From Gemmatimonadales bacterium (GTDB lineage: Bacteria; Gemmatimonadota; Gemmatimonadetes; Gemmatimonadales; JACORV01), in NCBI GenBank assembly GCA_035502185.1, contig DATJUT010000024.1:1-58622 (forward strand): a DNA stretch of 58,622 nucleotides, given 5' to 3'. The notes beneath the pieces were generated by a model, which did not search any database, was not told where the DNA came from, and saw only the letters and a list, made by a program, of their open reading frames with translations. Below are positions 24,995-33,860 of this stretch, piece by piece. Within the stretch, counting starts at the first letter, position 1. Each line of letters starts with the position of its first letter. The position numbers were made by a program, and so were the translations under genes.

Positions 24995-26157
24995 TGGCGC
25001 GCGCGCCGCGACCGTCGAGCCCGGCCCGCGCGCCGCGCCAGCGGCAGCGCTGGCTCGGTTGGGAAGCGCGGCTGATGGTCATCATCACCGCCGCGCTGGT
25101 CGTCTTCGGGCTCGTGTCCGTGTACGCCGCATCGTCCGCGCTGATGCAGCACGGCCGCCCCGTCGGGATGTCGCTCGCGCTCGACCAGGCCCTGGGTGCC
25201 GCGCTGGGCGGGCTGCTGCTCATCCTGGCGGCCCGCATCGACCTCGGCCGCGTGCGCCGGCTCGCCTGGCCGCTGATGCTCGGCGCGCTCGTGCTGCTGG
25301 TGGTGGTCGTGCTCCCCTTCACCCAGGCCATCGCCCCGCGTCTCAACGGCTCGCGCCGCTGGCTCCGCCTCGGCGTGTCCATCGAGATCTCCGAGATCGC
25401 CAAGCTGGTGGCGGTCGTGTGGACGGCGGCGCTGTGCGCCAAGAAAGGCAAGAACCTGAGCCACCTGTTCCGAGGCCTCGTGCCCGTGATGACGGTCATC
25501 GGGCCGATGTGCCTCCTGATCCTGCTGGAGCCCGACCTCTCGACCGCCGTGGTGATCGGCTTCCTGGCGATGATCGTGCTGTTCGCGGCGGGCGCGCGAG
25601 TCGGCCACTTCATCCTGCTCGGCGCGTTCGCCTTCCCGTTCCTCTGGGACCGCATCCTGCACGTCCAGTACCGCCTGCTGCGGTTGACGGCGTTCCTCGA
25701 CCCCGGCGCGGACCGGCTCGCCAGCGGCTACCAGATCAACCAGTCGCTGATCGGGCTCGGGGCCGGGCGGCTGTTCGGAGTCGGCTTCGGCCAGGGGCAG
25801 CAGAAGCTGGGATTCCTGCCGTACCCATACTCCGACTTCATCTTCGCCACCATCGGCGAGGAGTGGGGCTTCGTCGGCGTGGTGTTCCTGGTGACGCTCT
25901 ACGGTGCGTGGCTGTTCCTCGCGCTGCGGCTCGCGCGCGCGGCCGCGGATCCCTTCCACCAGTTCCTGGGCGTGGGCCTGGCGGCGTTGATCGGCGTGGA
26001 CGCCTTCCTGCACATGGGGGTCGGCCTCGCGCTGGTGCCCACCACCGGGCTGGTGCTGCCGTTCATCTCGCACGGACGGTCGAGCCTGGTCGTGGCGCTC
26101 GTCGCGACGGGCCTGATCCTCAACCTCGGGACCCGGAAGCGCGCGGCGGCGCGGTGA
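24994..26157 (+). CDS. ftsW: FtsW lipid II polymerase (SEDS family)
   Basis: FtsW is the septal peptidoglycan glycosyltransferase that works with FtsI. The 387-residue protein has a basic N terminus and about ten membrane helices. The SEDS motifs include NGSRRWLRLG, SEIAKLV, LEPDLSTAVV and a periplasmic loop with YQINQSLIGLGAG. Near the C terminus the usual ISYGGSS reads ISHGRSS, a departure from classical FtsW. GTG 24994 shares one base with murD's stop. RodA is the alternative, but dcw position favours FtsW. Confidence 0.94.
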   Translation: MARAPRPSSPARAPRQRQRWLGWEARLMVIITAALVVFGLVSVYAASSALMQHGRPVGMSLALDQALGAALGGLLLILAARIDLGRVRRLAWPLMLGALVLLVVVVLPFTQAIAPRLNGSRRWLRLGVSIEISEIAKLVAVVWTAALCAKKGKNLSHLFRGLVPVMTVIGPMCLLILLEPDLSTAVVIGFLAMIVLFAAGARVGHFILLGAFAFPFLWDRILHVQYRLLRLTAFLDPGADRLASGYQINQSLIGLGAGRLFGVGFGQGQQKLGFLPYPYSDFIFATIGEEWGFVGVVFLVTLYGAWLFLALRLARAAADPFHQFLGVGLAALIGVDAFLHMGVGLALVPTTGLVLPFISHGRSSLVVALVATGLILNLGTRKRAAAR

Positions 26158-27257
26158 CCACCGTCCTGTTCACCGGCGGCGGGACCGGCGGACACCTCAT
26201 GCCGGCGCTCGCCATCGCCGAGGAGATGGTGCGGCTCGATCCGTCGGTCCGGCCCTTCTTCGTCGGGAGCCGCCGCGGCGTCGAGGCGTCCGTGCTGCCG
26301 CAGCGCCCCTGGCGCTACGAGCTGCTGCCGCTCGAGCCGCTGTGGCGGCGGCGCTGGTGGCGAAACCTCCGACTCCCGTTCGCGCTGGCCGCGTCGCTCC
26401 GGGCGGTGCGCGCGATCCTCGTGCGCGAGGCTCCGGCCGCGGTGGTCGGCACGGGCGGGTACGTCGCCGGGCCGGTGGTGTGGGCGGCGCTGCAGCGCGG
26501 CGTGCCCGCCGCACTCCAGGAGCAGAACGCGTTCCCGGGGCTCGTGACCCGGGCGCTCGCGCGACGGGCGCGCCAGGTGCACCTCGGGTTTCCGGAGGCG
26601 CGCGCCAGACTCTCGGTGGGGGAGGGCACCGCCGTCTTCGACAGCGGCAACCCCATCCCGGCCCCGCCCTCGCCGCGCCCCTCGCGCGGGGAGGCGAAGC
26701 GCAGGCTCGGCTTTCCGGCGGAGCGTCCCCTGGTGTTCCTCACCGGAGGCAGCCAGGGTGCCCTCCCGATCAACCAGGCCGTCGCCGGCGCGCTCGCGTC
26801 GGGCACCTTCCCGGCCGACGCCTCGCTGCTGTGGCAGTGCGGCGCGCACTCGCTCGATCGGTTCGCCCCGTTCCGGGCGAAGGGCCGCGTCGCGGTGGAG
26901 GCGTTCCTCGATCCGATCGCCGACGCCTACGCTGCGGCCGACCTCGTCGTCTCGCGGGCCGGAGCGATGACGCTCGCGGGCCTGGCGGCCTGGGGCCTCC
27001 CCGCCGTCCTGGTCCCGCTCCCGACGGCGGCCGCCGGTCATCAGCTGTCCAACGCGAGGGCCCTGGCCGACGCGGGTGCCGCCGTGCTCCTCGAGCAGGA
27101 GGCTCTGACGGCGGTCGCGCTCTCGACGGCAGTGGGGACCCTGCTTGGCGACCCTGCAAGAATGGCGGACCTCGCGCGGCGGATGCTCGCGCGCGCGAGG
27201 CCGGACGCGGCCGCCGTCATCGCGGCGGAAGTGCTCAAACTGGTGGCCAAGACCTAG
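26154..27257 (+). CDS. murG: MurG lipid II synthase
   Basis: MurG transfers GlcNAc to lipid I on the cytoplasmic face of the inner membrane. The 367-residue GT-B protein has the N-terminal GGGTGGHLMPALAIA loop, a hydrophobic patch with GTGGYVAGP, the QEQNAFPG segment, and the C-terminal TGGSQGA and SRAGAMTLA UDP-GlcNAc-binding motifs. GTG 26154 overlaps ftsW by 4 bases. A 50-base gap follows before murC, the largest in the first half of the cluster. Confidence 0.96.
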   Translation: MTTVLFTGGGTGGHLMPALAIAEEMVRLDPSVRPFFVGSRRGVEASVLPQRPWRYELLPLEPLWRRRWWRNLRLPFALAASLRAVRAILVREAPAAVVGTGGYVAGPVVWAALQRGVPAALQEQNAFPGLVTRALARRARQVHLGFPEARARLSVGEGTAVFDSGNPIPAPPSPRPSRGEAKRRLGFPAERPLVFLTGGSQGALPINQAVAGALASGTFPADASLLWQCGAHSLDRFAPFRAKGRVAVEAFLDPIADAYAAADLVVSRAGAMTLAGLAAWGLPAVLVPLPTAAAGHQLSNARALADAGAAVLLEQEALTAVALSTAVGTLLGDPARMADLARRMLARARPDAAAVIAAEVLKLVAKT

Positions 27258-27289
27258 CTTACGCTCTTTCCCAACCTCAGGCGGGGTCT

Positions 27290-27295
27290 TATATT
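27290..27295 (+). promoter_or_regulatory. Probable -10 element of an internal promoter before murC
   Basis: TATATT lies 12 bases before the murC ATG in AT-richer DNA; the same hexamer serves tRNA-Asp. The hexamer 17 bases upstream (TTTCCC, 27267-27272) is a weak -35. The predicted start near 27302 leaves about six untranslated bases, and no Shine-Dalgarno sequence is seen. Confidence 0.5.
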
Positions 27296-27307
27296 AGCCG
27301 CCTGTTG

Positions 27308-28714
27308 ATGCAGCTTTTTGCCCAAGACGACCCTCGCCCCGTCCATTTCATGGGGGTCGCTGGCGCCGGGATGAGCGCGTTGGCGCTCCTCGCACGGCGC
27401 CGGGGCGTGCCGGTGACCGGCTGCGATCGCGAGCCGGATGGCGCCGGGGCGGCGGCCAACACGGCGGATGTGCGCAGGGCCGGCGGGATCGTTCTCGCCG
27501 GGCACGATCCGAGCCATGTGAGCGGGACGAGGGCCGTCATCGTGACGGCAGCTGTCCCGCCGGACCACCCGGAACTTGCGAGGGCGCGGGCACTTGGAAT
27601 CCCGATCGTGCGCCGTGCCGATGCGCTGGCTGCCGCCATCGCGCCTGGTCGAGTCGTCGCCGTCGCCGGAACACACGGGAAGACCACGACCACGGTGATG
27701 ACGACACAGGCGCTGGCGGCCGCCGGGCTGGATCCCACGGGGATCGCTGGCGGCCGCGTCGCTTCGTGGTCGGGCAGCACCAGGTTCGGCGGCGACGGCG
27801 TCTTCGTCGTCGAGGCGGACGAGTACGACAAGGCGTTTCTCGCACTGTCCGCCGAAGTCGCTGTCATCAATAACGTTGAAGCCGACCACCTCGAGTGCTA
27901 TGGCAGCATTCAGGCCCTCGAGGAAGCGTTTGCGCAGTTCGCCGGGCCGGCACGGCGAGTGATCGCTGGAGCGGACGACCCCGGCGCGAGCCGGGTCGCC
28001 GCCCGGGCCGGTCGCCCGACCTGGACCGTAGGCGTTGCGGCGCAAGCGGATGTGCGGATTTCGGACGTGCGGCAGTCCGCCGCCGGCAGCACGGCGAGGG
28101 TGACCTTGCCGGGGGCCGGGGAGGCCGAGTTGAGGTTGAAGGTGCCCGGCCTTCACAACATCCGCAACGCTGCTGCCGCTTTGGCGGTCACGGTGGAGCT
28201 GGGGGCGAGCGTCGAACCGGCACTCGGCGCCCTGGCGGCGTTCACGGGGGTCGGGCGGCGCTTCGAGCTGGTGGGGTCGGCGGCGGGGGTGACGGTCGTG
28301 GACGACTACGCGCACCACCCGACCGAGATCGCCGCGACGCTGGAGGGGGCCCGGCAGGCGTACCCGCGCCGGCGGCTGGTGGCGGTCTTCCAGCCGCACC
28401 TGTTCTCGCGGACCGCGCTGCACGGGGTGGGGATGGGCGCGGCGCTGCGGGCGGCCGACGTGGTGGTGGTCAGCGAGGTGTACGCGGCGCGAGAGGCGCC
28501 CGTGCCGGGCGTGAGTGGGCGGCTGGTGGCGGACGCGGCCGCGCGGGCGGGCAACGAGGTGGTGTGGGTGCCCGAGCGGGCGGAGCTGGTGGCGCAGGTC
28601 GCGTCGCTGGTACGCGAGGGAGACGTCGTGCTGACGCTGGGCGCGGGCGACGTCACCGCCGTGGGGAGGGATCTCCTCACGCGGCTCGAGGAGCGGAAGG
28701 GCGCCAGGGCGTGA
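27308..28714 (+). CDS. murC: MurC UDP-MurNAc:L-Ala ligase
   Basis: MurC adds the first amino acid to UDP-MurNAc. The 468-residue protein carries HFMGVAGAGMSALA (UDP site), GTHGKTTTTVMT (ATP), NNVEADHLECY and VVDDYAHHPTEI. ATG 27308 is used because the conserved N terminus follows at once. The first ~900 bases use A/T third positions far more often than neighbouring genes, while the last ~450 bases return to the local GC-rich style. It ends in a 4-base overlap with ftsQ. murB, usually beside murC, is missing. Confidence 0.96.
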   Translation: MQLFAQDDPRPVHFMGVAGAGMSALALLARRRGVPVTGCDREPDGAGAAANTADVRRAGGIVLAGHDPSHVSGTRAVIVTAAVPPDHPELARARALGIPIVRRADALAAAIAPGRVVAVAGTHGKTTTTVMTTQALAAAGLDPTGIAGGRVASWSGSTRFGGDGVFVVEADEYDKAFLALSAEVAVINNVEADHLECYGSIQALEEAFAQFAGPARRVIAGADDPGASRVAARAGRPTWTVGVAAQADVRISDVRQSAAGSTARVTLPGAGEAELRLKVPGLHNIRNAAAALAVTVELGASVEPALGALAAFTGVGRRFELVGSAAGVTVVDDYAHHPTEIAATLEGARQAYPRRRLVAVFQPHLFSRTALHGVGMGAALRAADVVVVSEVYAAREAPVPGVSGRLVADAAARAGNEVVWVPERAELVAQVASLVREGDVVLTLGAGDVTAVGRDLLTRLEERKGARA

Positions 28715-29391
28715 GGCCATCCCGGCGGGTGGCGGCGGTGGTGGTGGTGGCGCTGGCGAGCGCGGGCTGGTGGGGTCCCTGGGTGCTCGGACGGTTCCGG
28801 TTCTTCGACGTCCGTCGCGTGGAGGTGCGCGGCACGCGCTACCTCGCTCCGGCGACGGTCGTCGCGGCCCTGGGCCTCGGGAGCGGCGCGAGCGTGTGGT
28901 CGAACACGCGGGCGATGGAGCGGCGGGTCGGCGCGCTGGCGGGCGTCCGTGCGGCCGTGGTGGCCCGCCGGGTGCCGTCCACGCTGGTGGTGACCGTCGC
29001 GGAGGTGGAGCCGGTCGCGCTGGCCAGGGGGCCGGACGCGCTGGTGCCGGTGGACGACAGCGGCCGGCCGTTGCCGTACGATCCCGCGGCCGTCCCGCTG
29101 GACGCGCCGGTGATCGCGAAGGCCGACGCGCCGCTGCTGGCGGCGCTGGCGACGGTGCGGTCCACGGACTTGGGGCTGTACGCGGACATCGCAGCGGCGC
29201 GAACCGCCGCCGGGGGGAGCGTGGTGCTGGAGCTGGGGCAGGGCCGGCTGCGCGTCGCGACACCGCTCGATCCGGCGGTGGTGCGGTCGCTGGCGGCGGT
29301 GCGGCGCGACCTGGCGGCGCGGGGTCAGCGGTGGACGGAGCTCGACGGCCGGTTCCACGGCTGGATCGTCGTGCGGCGGGCGGCGGCGTGA
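28711..29391 (+). CDS. ftsQ: FtsQ divisome protein with POTRA domain
   Basis: The 226-residue protein has a short basic cytoplasmic tail, one membrane helix (VAAVVVVALASAGWW) and a periplasmic POTRA domain starting FFDVRRVEVRGTRYL, then the FtsQ beta domain (PSTLVVTVAEVEPVAL, LVPVDDSGRPL). FtsQ links the cytoplasmic and periplasmic sides of the divisome through FtsL/FtsB. GTG 28711 overlaps murC by 4 bases and ftsA overlaps its end by 4. Confidence 0.92.
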   Translation: MRPSRRVAAVVVVALASAGWWGPWVLGRFRFFDVRRVEVRGTRYLAPATVVAALGLGSGASVWSNTRAMERRVGALAGVRAAVVARRVPSTLVVTVAEVEPVALARGPDALVPVDDSGRPLPYDPAAVPLDAPVIAKADAPLLAALATVRSTDLGLYADIAAARTAAGGSVVLELGQGRLRVATPLDPAVVRSLAAVRRDLAARGQRWTELDGRFHGWIVVRRAAA

Positions 29392-30632
29392 CGCGCGAGC
29401 TGGTGTGCGGGCTCGACGTCGGCACCACCAAGACGTGCGCGGTGATCGCGGAGGTCGCGGGCGAGCTGCCGCGCGCGCCCGAGGCGCGGATCCTCGGCGT
29501 GGGCCGGGCGCGCACCAGCGGGGTGCGGCGGGGCGTGGTGCGGGACATCGACGAGACCACGCGCTCGGTGGTGGAGGCGGTCGCTGCGGCGGAGCGGATG
29601 GCGGGCTTCAAGGTCGAAGGGGTGTGGGTCGGGATCGCGGGCGAGCACGTGCACGCGATCACCTCGCCCGGGGTGGTGGCCGTGACGGGCCCGGAGATCC
29701 GCAAGGCGGACGTGGACCGGGTGATCGAGGTCGCGCGCGCGGTGGTGCTGGGGCCGGACAGCGAGATCCTGCACGTGATTCCGCAGGAGTTCATCGTGGA
29801 CCGGCAGCGCGGCATCGCCGATCCGGTGGGGATGACGGGGACGCGGCTGGAGACGGACGTGTTCCTGGTGACGATGTCGAGCTCGGTGGGCCAGAACCTG
29901 CGCAAGGCGGTGGAGCGCGCGGGCTACGACGTGGCGGGGTTCGTGCTGGAGCCGCTGGCCGCGAGCTACGCGACGGTGACGGAGGACGAGCGGGAGCTGG
30001 GCGTGGCGCTGGTGGAGCTGGGCGGGAGCAGCACCGATCTCGCCATCTTCCACGACGAGAAGTTCCGGCACCTGTGGACGTTCGGCTTCGCCGGGGCGCA
30101 CGTCACCAGCGACATCGCGATGGGGCTGTCGGTGACGCAGGCCGACGCGGAGCGGCTGAAGGAGCGCTACGGCATCGCGTACCGGCCGCTGGTGGATCCG
30201 CAGGAGACGATCGAGCTGCCGAGCCCGGCGGGGCAGGAGCCGCGGCACGTGCTGCGCGACATCCTGGCGGACATCATCCACCAGCGCCTCGACGAGGTCC
30301 TGGGCGCGGTGGCGCGCGAGATCGAGCGGGTGGGGTACGTGGGGAAGCTGCCGGCGGGGGTGGTGCTGACGGGCGGGACGGCGATGCTGGCGGGGGTGGT
30401 GGAGCTGGCGCGGGACGTGTTCGGGATGCCGGTGCGTCTCGGGGTGCCGGGCCAGCACCTCTCGGGGAGCCTGATCGACGCGGTGGAGCAGCCGCGCTTC
30501 AGCACCGCGACCGGGCTGGCGATGTACGCGATGCACGAGCTGGCGCGGGGTGCGGCGCAGGCGGGGGTGCGGGCCGTGACGGTGGACCGGGTGTTCGGCT
30601 CGGTGCGCCGGTGGTTGACCGACTTCTTCTAG
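29388..30632 (+). CDS. ftsA: FtsA actin-like divisome anchor
   Basis: The 414-residue actin-family ATPase tethers FtsZ to the membrane. It shows the phosphate-1 motif GLDVGTTKTCAVI, the SHS2/1C domain, the ALVELGGSSTDLAIF phosphate-2 region and the VVLTGGTAML adenosine motif. A C-terminal amphipathic helix (VFGSVRRWLTDFF) is the membrane anchor. GTG 29388 overlaps ftsQ by 4 bases. ftsZ follows after 25 bases with its own ribosome-binding site. Confidence 0.96.
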   Translation: MTRELVCGLDVGTTKTCAVIAEVAGELPRAPEARILGVGRARTSGVRRGVVRDIDETTRSVVEAVAAAERMAGFKVEGVWVGIAGEHVHAITSPGVVAVTGPEIRKADVDRVIEVARAVVLGPDSEILHVIPQEFIVDRQRGIADPVGMTGTRLETDVFLVTMSSSVGQNLRKAVERAGYDVAGFVLEPLAASYATVTEDERELGVALVELGGSSTDLAIFHDEKFRHLWTFGFAGAHVTSDIAMGLSVTQADAERLKERYGIAYRPLVDPQETIELPSPAGQEPRHVLRDILADIIHQRLDEVLGAVAREIERVGYVGKLPAGVVLTGGTAMLAGVVELARDVFGMPVRLGVPGQHLSGSLIDAVEQPRFSTATGLAMYAMHELARGAAQAGVRAVTVDRVFGSVRRWLTDFF

Positions 30633-30657
30633 ACCCAGCGAATCGGGGAGCGGCGTC

Positions 30658-31851
30658 ATGATCTTCGAGCTCGAGGAAACCGTCCAGCAGAACGCGCGGA
30701 TGAAGGTCGTCGGCGTCGGGGGCGGTGGCGGCAACGCCGTCAACCGGATGATCGAGGAGCACCTGACCGGGGTGGAGTTCATCTCGGTCAACACCGACGC
30801 GCAGGCGCTGCTGAACTCCCGCTCGGACATCAAGGTCCAGATCGGGAAGAAGCTGACGCGCGGGCTCGGGGCGGGGGCCCGGCCGGAGATCGGCCGCCAG
30901 GCGATCGAGGAGAACCGCGACGACGTCGGCCGCGTGATCCACGGCGCCGACCTGGTGTTCGTGACCTGCGGGATGGGCGGCGGCACGGGGACGGGCGCCG
31001 CGCCGATCATCGCCGCGATGGCGCACGAGATCGGGGCCCTCACGGTGGGGATCGTGACCAAGCCGTTCCTGTTCGAGGGCAAGAAGCGGATGAAGCAGGC
31101 GGAGATGGGCATCGTCGAGATGCGCAAGCACGTCGACACGATGATCGTCGTGCCCAACGAGCGCCTGCTGGCCGTGGCCGGGAAGGGGATGCCGTTCCTC
31201 GACGCCCTGAAGAAGGCGGACGAGGTGCTCCTCAACGCCACCCGCGGCATCTCGACGCTGATCAGCGTCGCCGGCCTGGTGAACGTGGACTTCGCCGACG
31301 TGCGGACCGTGATGCAGAACGGCGGCTCGGCGCTGATGGGGACGGGCACGGGCAAGGGGGAGAACCGGGCGCTGGAGGCGGCGCAGCAGGCCATCTCGAG
31401 CCCGCTGCTCGACAACGTCTCGATCAACGGCGCGACCGGCGCGCTGGTCAACATCACCGGCGGCGCGGACCTCACCCTCGGCGAGGTCACGCAGATCAGC
31501 GACACGATCCACGACGCGGCCGGCGACGAGGCGGACGTCATCTTCGGCGCCGTGGTGGACCCGTCGATGGAGGGCGAGATCCGGGTGACGGTGATCGCCA
31601 CGGGCTTCGACCGGCGCGACATCAAGGAGGCGGGGCCGCGGGCCGCGGGCGTCATCCAGTTCCCGCAGCGCCAGGTGGCGGGGCTGCGCGGCGCGGGGGC
31701 GCAGCCGGCCGCGGCCACGGGCGGCGCGGGCACCCCGCCGGCGGCGCCGCGGCGCCAGGCGCCCGCGACCCCCGCGCCGCCGGCGCAGCCCCCGGCGGAG
31801 CCGCTCTCCGACATGGAGATCCCGACCTTCATCCGCAGGCAGATGGATTGA
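30658..31851 (+). CDS. ftsZ: FtsZ tubulin-like division GTPase
   Basis: FtsZ polymerises into the cytokinetic ring. The 397-residue protein has the VGVGGGGGNAVNRM start, the tubulin signature GGGTGTGAAP (about 109-118), the synergy loop NVDFADVRTVM and a Pro/Ala-rich linker from about residue 340. The conserved C-terminal peptide DMEIPTFIRRQ that binds FtsA is intact. The ATG at 30658 follows a GGGGAG site at good spacing, one of the few genes here with a separated strong site, consistent with high expression. Confidence 0.98.
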   Translation: MIFELEETVQQNARMKVVGVGGGGGNAVNRMIEEHLTGVEFISVNTDAQALLNSRSDIKVQIGKKLTRGLGAGARPEIGRQAIEENRDDVGRVIHGADLVFVTCGMGGGTGTGAAPIIAAMAHEIGALTVGIVTKPFLFEGKKRMKQAEMGIVEMRKHVDTMIVVPNERLLAVAGKGMPFLDALKKADEVLLNATRGISTLISVAGLVNVDFADVRTVMQNGGSALMGTGTGKGENRALEAAQQAISSPLLDNVSINGATGALVNITGGADLTLGEVTQISDTIHDAAGDEADVIFGAVVDPSMEGEIRVTVIATGFDRRDIKEAGPRAAGVIQFPQRQVAGLRGAGAQPAAATGGAGTPPAAPRRQAPATPAPPAQPPAEPLSDMEIPTFIRRQMD

Positions 31852-33131
31852 CCGACCGCACCCGGCAGGTCGCCACCCTGGTCGCGGCCGCCGCGCTCCT
31901 GGGGGCGGCGGCGGTGGGCGTGGCGCGGCGGCACGGCCTGCTGGGCGGCCTCCCGACGGCGCCCGCGCTGGTGGTGACGGGCCCTCCCGTCGAGACCATC
32001 GTCGACACGCTGAGGCGCCGCGAGACGGTGTCCCAGCTGTTCCAGCGGCGCGGCGTCACCGACGTGGACTGGTCCGCGGTGGCGCAGGCGGTGCGCAACT
32101 TCCAGCCCCAGCGGCTCAAGGCGGGCCTGGTGTTCCTCTTCCAGCAGCGTCACGGCGCCGCCGTGCCGCACGCGGTGGCGGCGCGCACCTCGCGCGACGA
32201 GCGCCTGCTGCTGACCCGCGTCGCCGACCACTGGACCGCGTCGGTGGAGCGCATCCCCTGGCACGCGGAGCCGCTGGTCGTGACCGGCACCGTCACGCGC
32301 GACGCGGCGACGGTGTACCAGGCGATGGACAACGCGGTGAGCGACGCGCTCCTCTCGCGCGACGAGCGCAGCCAGCTGGTGCTGGCCCTCGCGGACGTCT
32401 ACGACTGGGAGGTGGACTTCGCCCGCGACCTGCAGCCCGGCGACGGGTTCCGCGTCGTCGCCGAGCGCCTGGTGTCGGCGGACGGGGAAGCCCGCTTCGG
32501 TCGCGTGGTGGCCGCGCGCCTCGAGCTGTCGGGCCAGCGGCTCTACGCCTTCCGGCTCGACGACGGCGACCGGCCCGCGTTCTGGGACGAGAACGGTCGC
32601 TCGCTGCGCCGCGACTTCCTCCGCTCGCCGCTGCGCTACCGGAGCGTGAGCAGCCGGTTCAGCAGCTCGCGCTGGCAGCCGATCCTCCACTATTACCGGG
32701 CGCACCTGGGCACCGACTTCGCGGCCGAGCTGGGCACGGAGGTGCGGGCCATCGGCGCGGGCACGGTCATCTTCGCGGGACGCGAGGGCGGCTACGGCAA
32801 CCTGGTCGAGATCCGGCATCCGCGCGGCTACGAGACCCGCTACGGCCACCTGCTGCGCTTCGCCGCGGGGGTCGAGACGGGCGCGCGGGTGGAGCAGAAC
32901 CAGGTCATCGGCTACGTGGGCAGCAGCGGCCTGTCCACCGGTCCCCACCTGCACTTCGAGGTGCGGCAGAACGGCCGGGCCGTCAACCCGCTGCGGCAGC
33001 TGGGCGGCGCCGCCCCCGGCGCGCCGATCGCCGCCGATCTCCGGCCCGCCTTCGACCGCGAGAAACAGCGGCTGCTGATGCTGCTCGAGCCACCGCCTCC
33101 GGCCGTCATCGCGAGCACGCCGCGCACCTGA
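31848..33131 (+). CDS. Membrane-anchored M23 (LytM-type) peptidoglycan endopeptidase
   Basis: The 427-residue protein starts at TTG 31848, overlapping ftsZ by 4 bases. One N-terminal hydrophobic helix (about 6-24) anchors or exports it. A central OapA/LysM-like region (RRRETVSQLFQRRG) precedes the M23 domain, with zinc ligands in HLGTDFAAELG and HLHFEV and the GHL in RYGHLLRF. These metal sites look complete, so it should be an active hydrolase, not an EnvC-like degenerate activator. Its tie to ftsZ suggests septal cleavage during cell separation. Confidence 0.92.
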   Translation: MTDRTRQVATLVAAAALLGAAAVGVARRHGLLGGLPTAPALVVTGPPVETIVDTLRRRETVSQLFQRRGVTDVDWSAVAQAVRNFQPQRLKAGLVFLFQQRHGAAVPHAVAARTSRDERLLLTRVADHWTASVERIPWHAEPLVVTGTVTRDAATVYQAMDNAVSDALLSRDERSQLVLALADVYDWEVDFARDLQPGDGFRVVAERLVSADGEARFGRVVAARLELSGQRLYAFRLDDGDRPAFWDENGRSLRRDFLRSPLRYRSVSSRFSSSRWQPILHYYRAHLGTDFAAELGTEVRAIGAGTVIFAGREGGYGNLVEIRHPRGYETRYGHLLRFAAGVETGARVEQNQVIGYVGSSGLSTGPHLHFEVRQNGRAVNPLRQLGGAAPGAPIAADLRPAFDREKQRLLMLLEPPPPAVIASTPRT

Positions 33132-33149
33132 AGCGTCGCCTCCCCTCCG

Positions 33150-33860
33150 ATGGACCTGTTCCCCGCCATTGACCTCAGGGCCGGGCGGGTCGTGCGCATG
33201 CGGCGCGGCGACCCGGCCTCCGAGTTCGTCTACGATCCGGACCCGGTCGCGGTGGCGCGGCGCTACGCCCGGGCCGGGGCGCGCTGGGCGCACGTGATCG
33301 ACCTGGACCGGGTGTTCGGCTTCGGGGAGCAGACGCCGCTCATCGCCGAGCTGGCGCGGGGCGGCGCGCTGCGCCTCCAGGTCGGCGGCGGCCTCGACAC
33401 GCCGGCGCAGGCGGCGGCCGTCCTGGACTGCGGGGTCGAGCGCGTCATCGTGCGCGCGTCGGCGGCCCGGGAGCCGGGCGGGCTGGAGGCGATGGCGCGG
33501 CAGCTCGGAGCGGCGCGGCTCGCGGTGGCCGTGGACGCGCGCGCGGGATGCGTGGATCTCGACGGCGCGATGGCGGGCATGCCCGCGGTCGAGCTGGCCC
33601 GGGCGGCCGCGCAGGCCGGCATCGGCACCGTCGTGTACACCGACCTCGGGCGCGAGGGCGGGCTCGGCGGCGCGGACGTCGGCGGCGCGACCGCGCTCGC
33701 CCGCGAGGCCGGCGTGGACGTGATCGTGTCGGGCGGCGTCGGCGCGCTGGACGACGTGCGCGCGATCCGCGCGGCCGGCCTGGCCGGCGCCGTGGTGGGC
33801 CGTGCCCTGTTGGAAGGCCGGTTCACGCTGGCCGAGGCCCTCGCGTGTACGTCGTCGTAG
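33150..33860 (+). CDS. hisA: HisA phosphoribosylformimino-AICAR isomerase
   Basis: HisA isomerises ProFAR to PRFAR in histidine biosynthesis (TIM barrel). The 236-residue protein has FPAIDLRAGRVVRM with the catalytic Asp8, the first phosphate site LQVGGGLDT, the second catalytic Asp in AVAVDARAG, YTDLGREGGL, and the second phosphate site VSGGVGALDDVR. No other his gene is in the window. A bifunctional PriA-like activity cannot be excluded from sequence alone. The next gene overlaps its end by 16 bases. Confidence 0.93.
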   Translation: MDLFPAIDLRAGRVVRMRRGDPASEFVYDPDPVAVARRYARAGARWAHVIDLDRVFGFGEQTPLIAELARGGALRLQVGGGLDTPAQAAAVLDCGVERVIVRASAAREPGGLEAMARQLGAARLAVAVDARAGCVDLDGAMAGMPAVELARAAAQAGIGTVVYTDLGREGGLGGADVGGATALAREAGVDVIVSGGVGALDDVRAIRAAGLAGAVVGRALLEGRFTLAEALACTSS

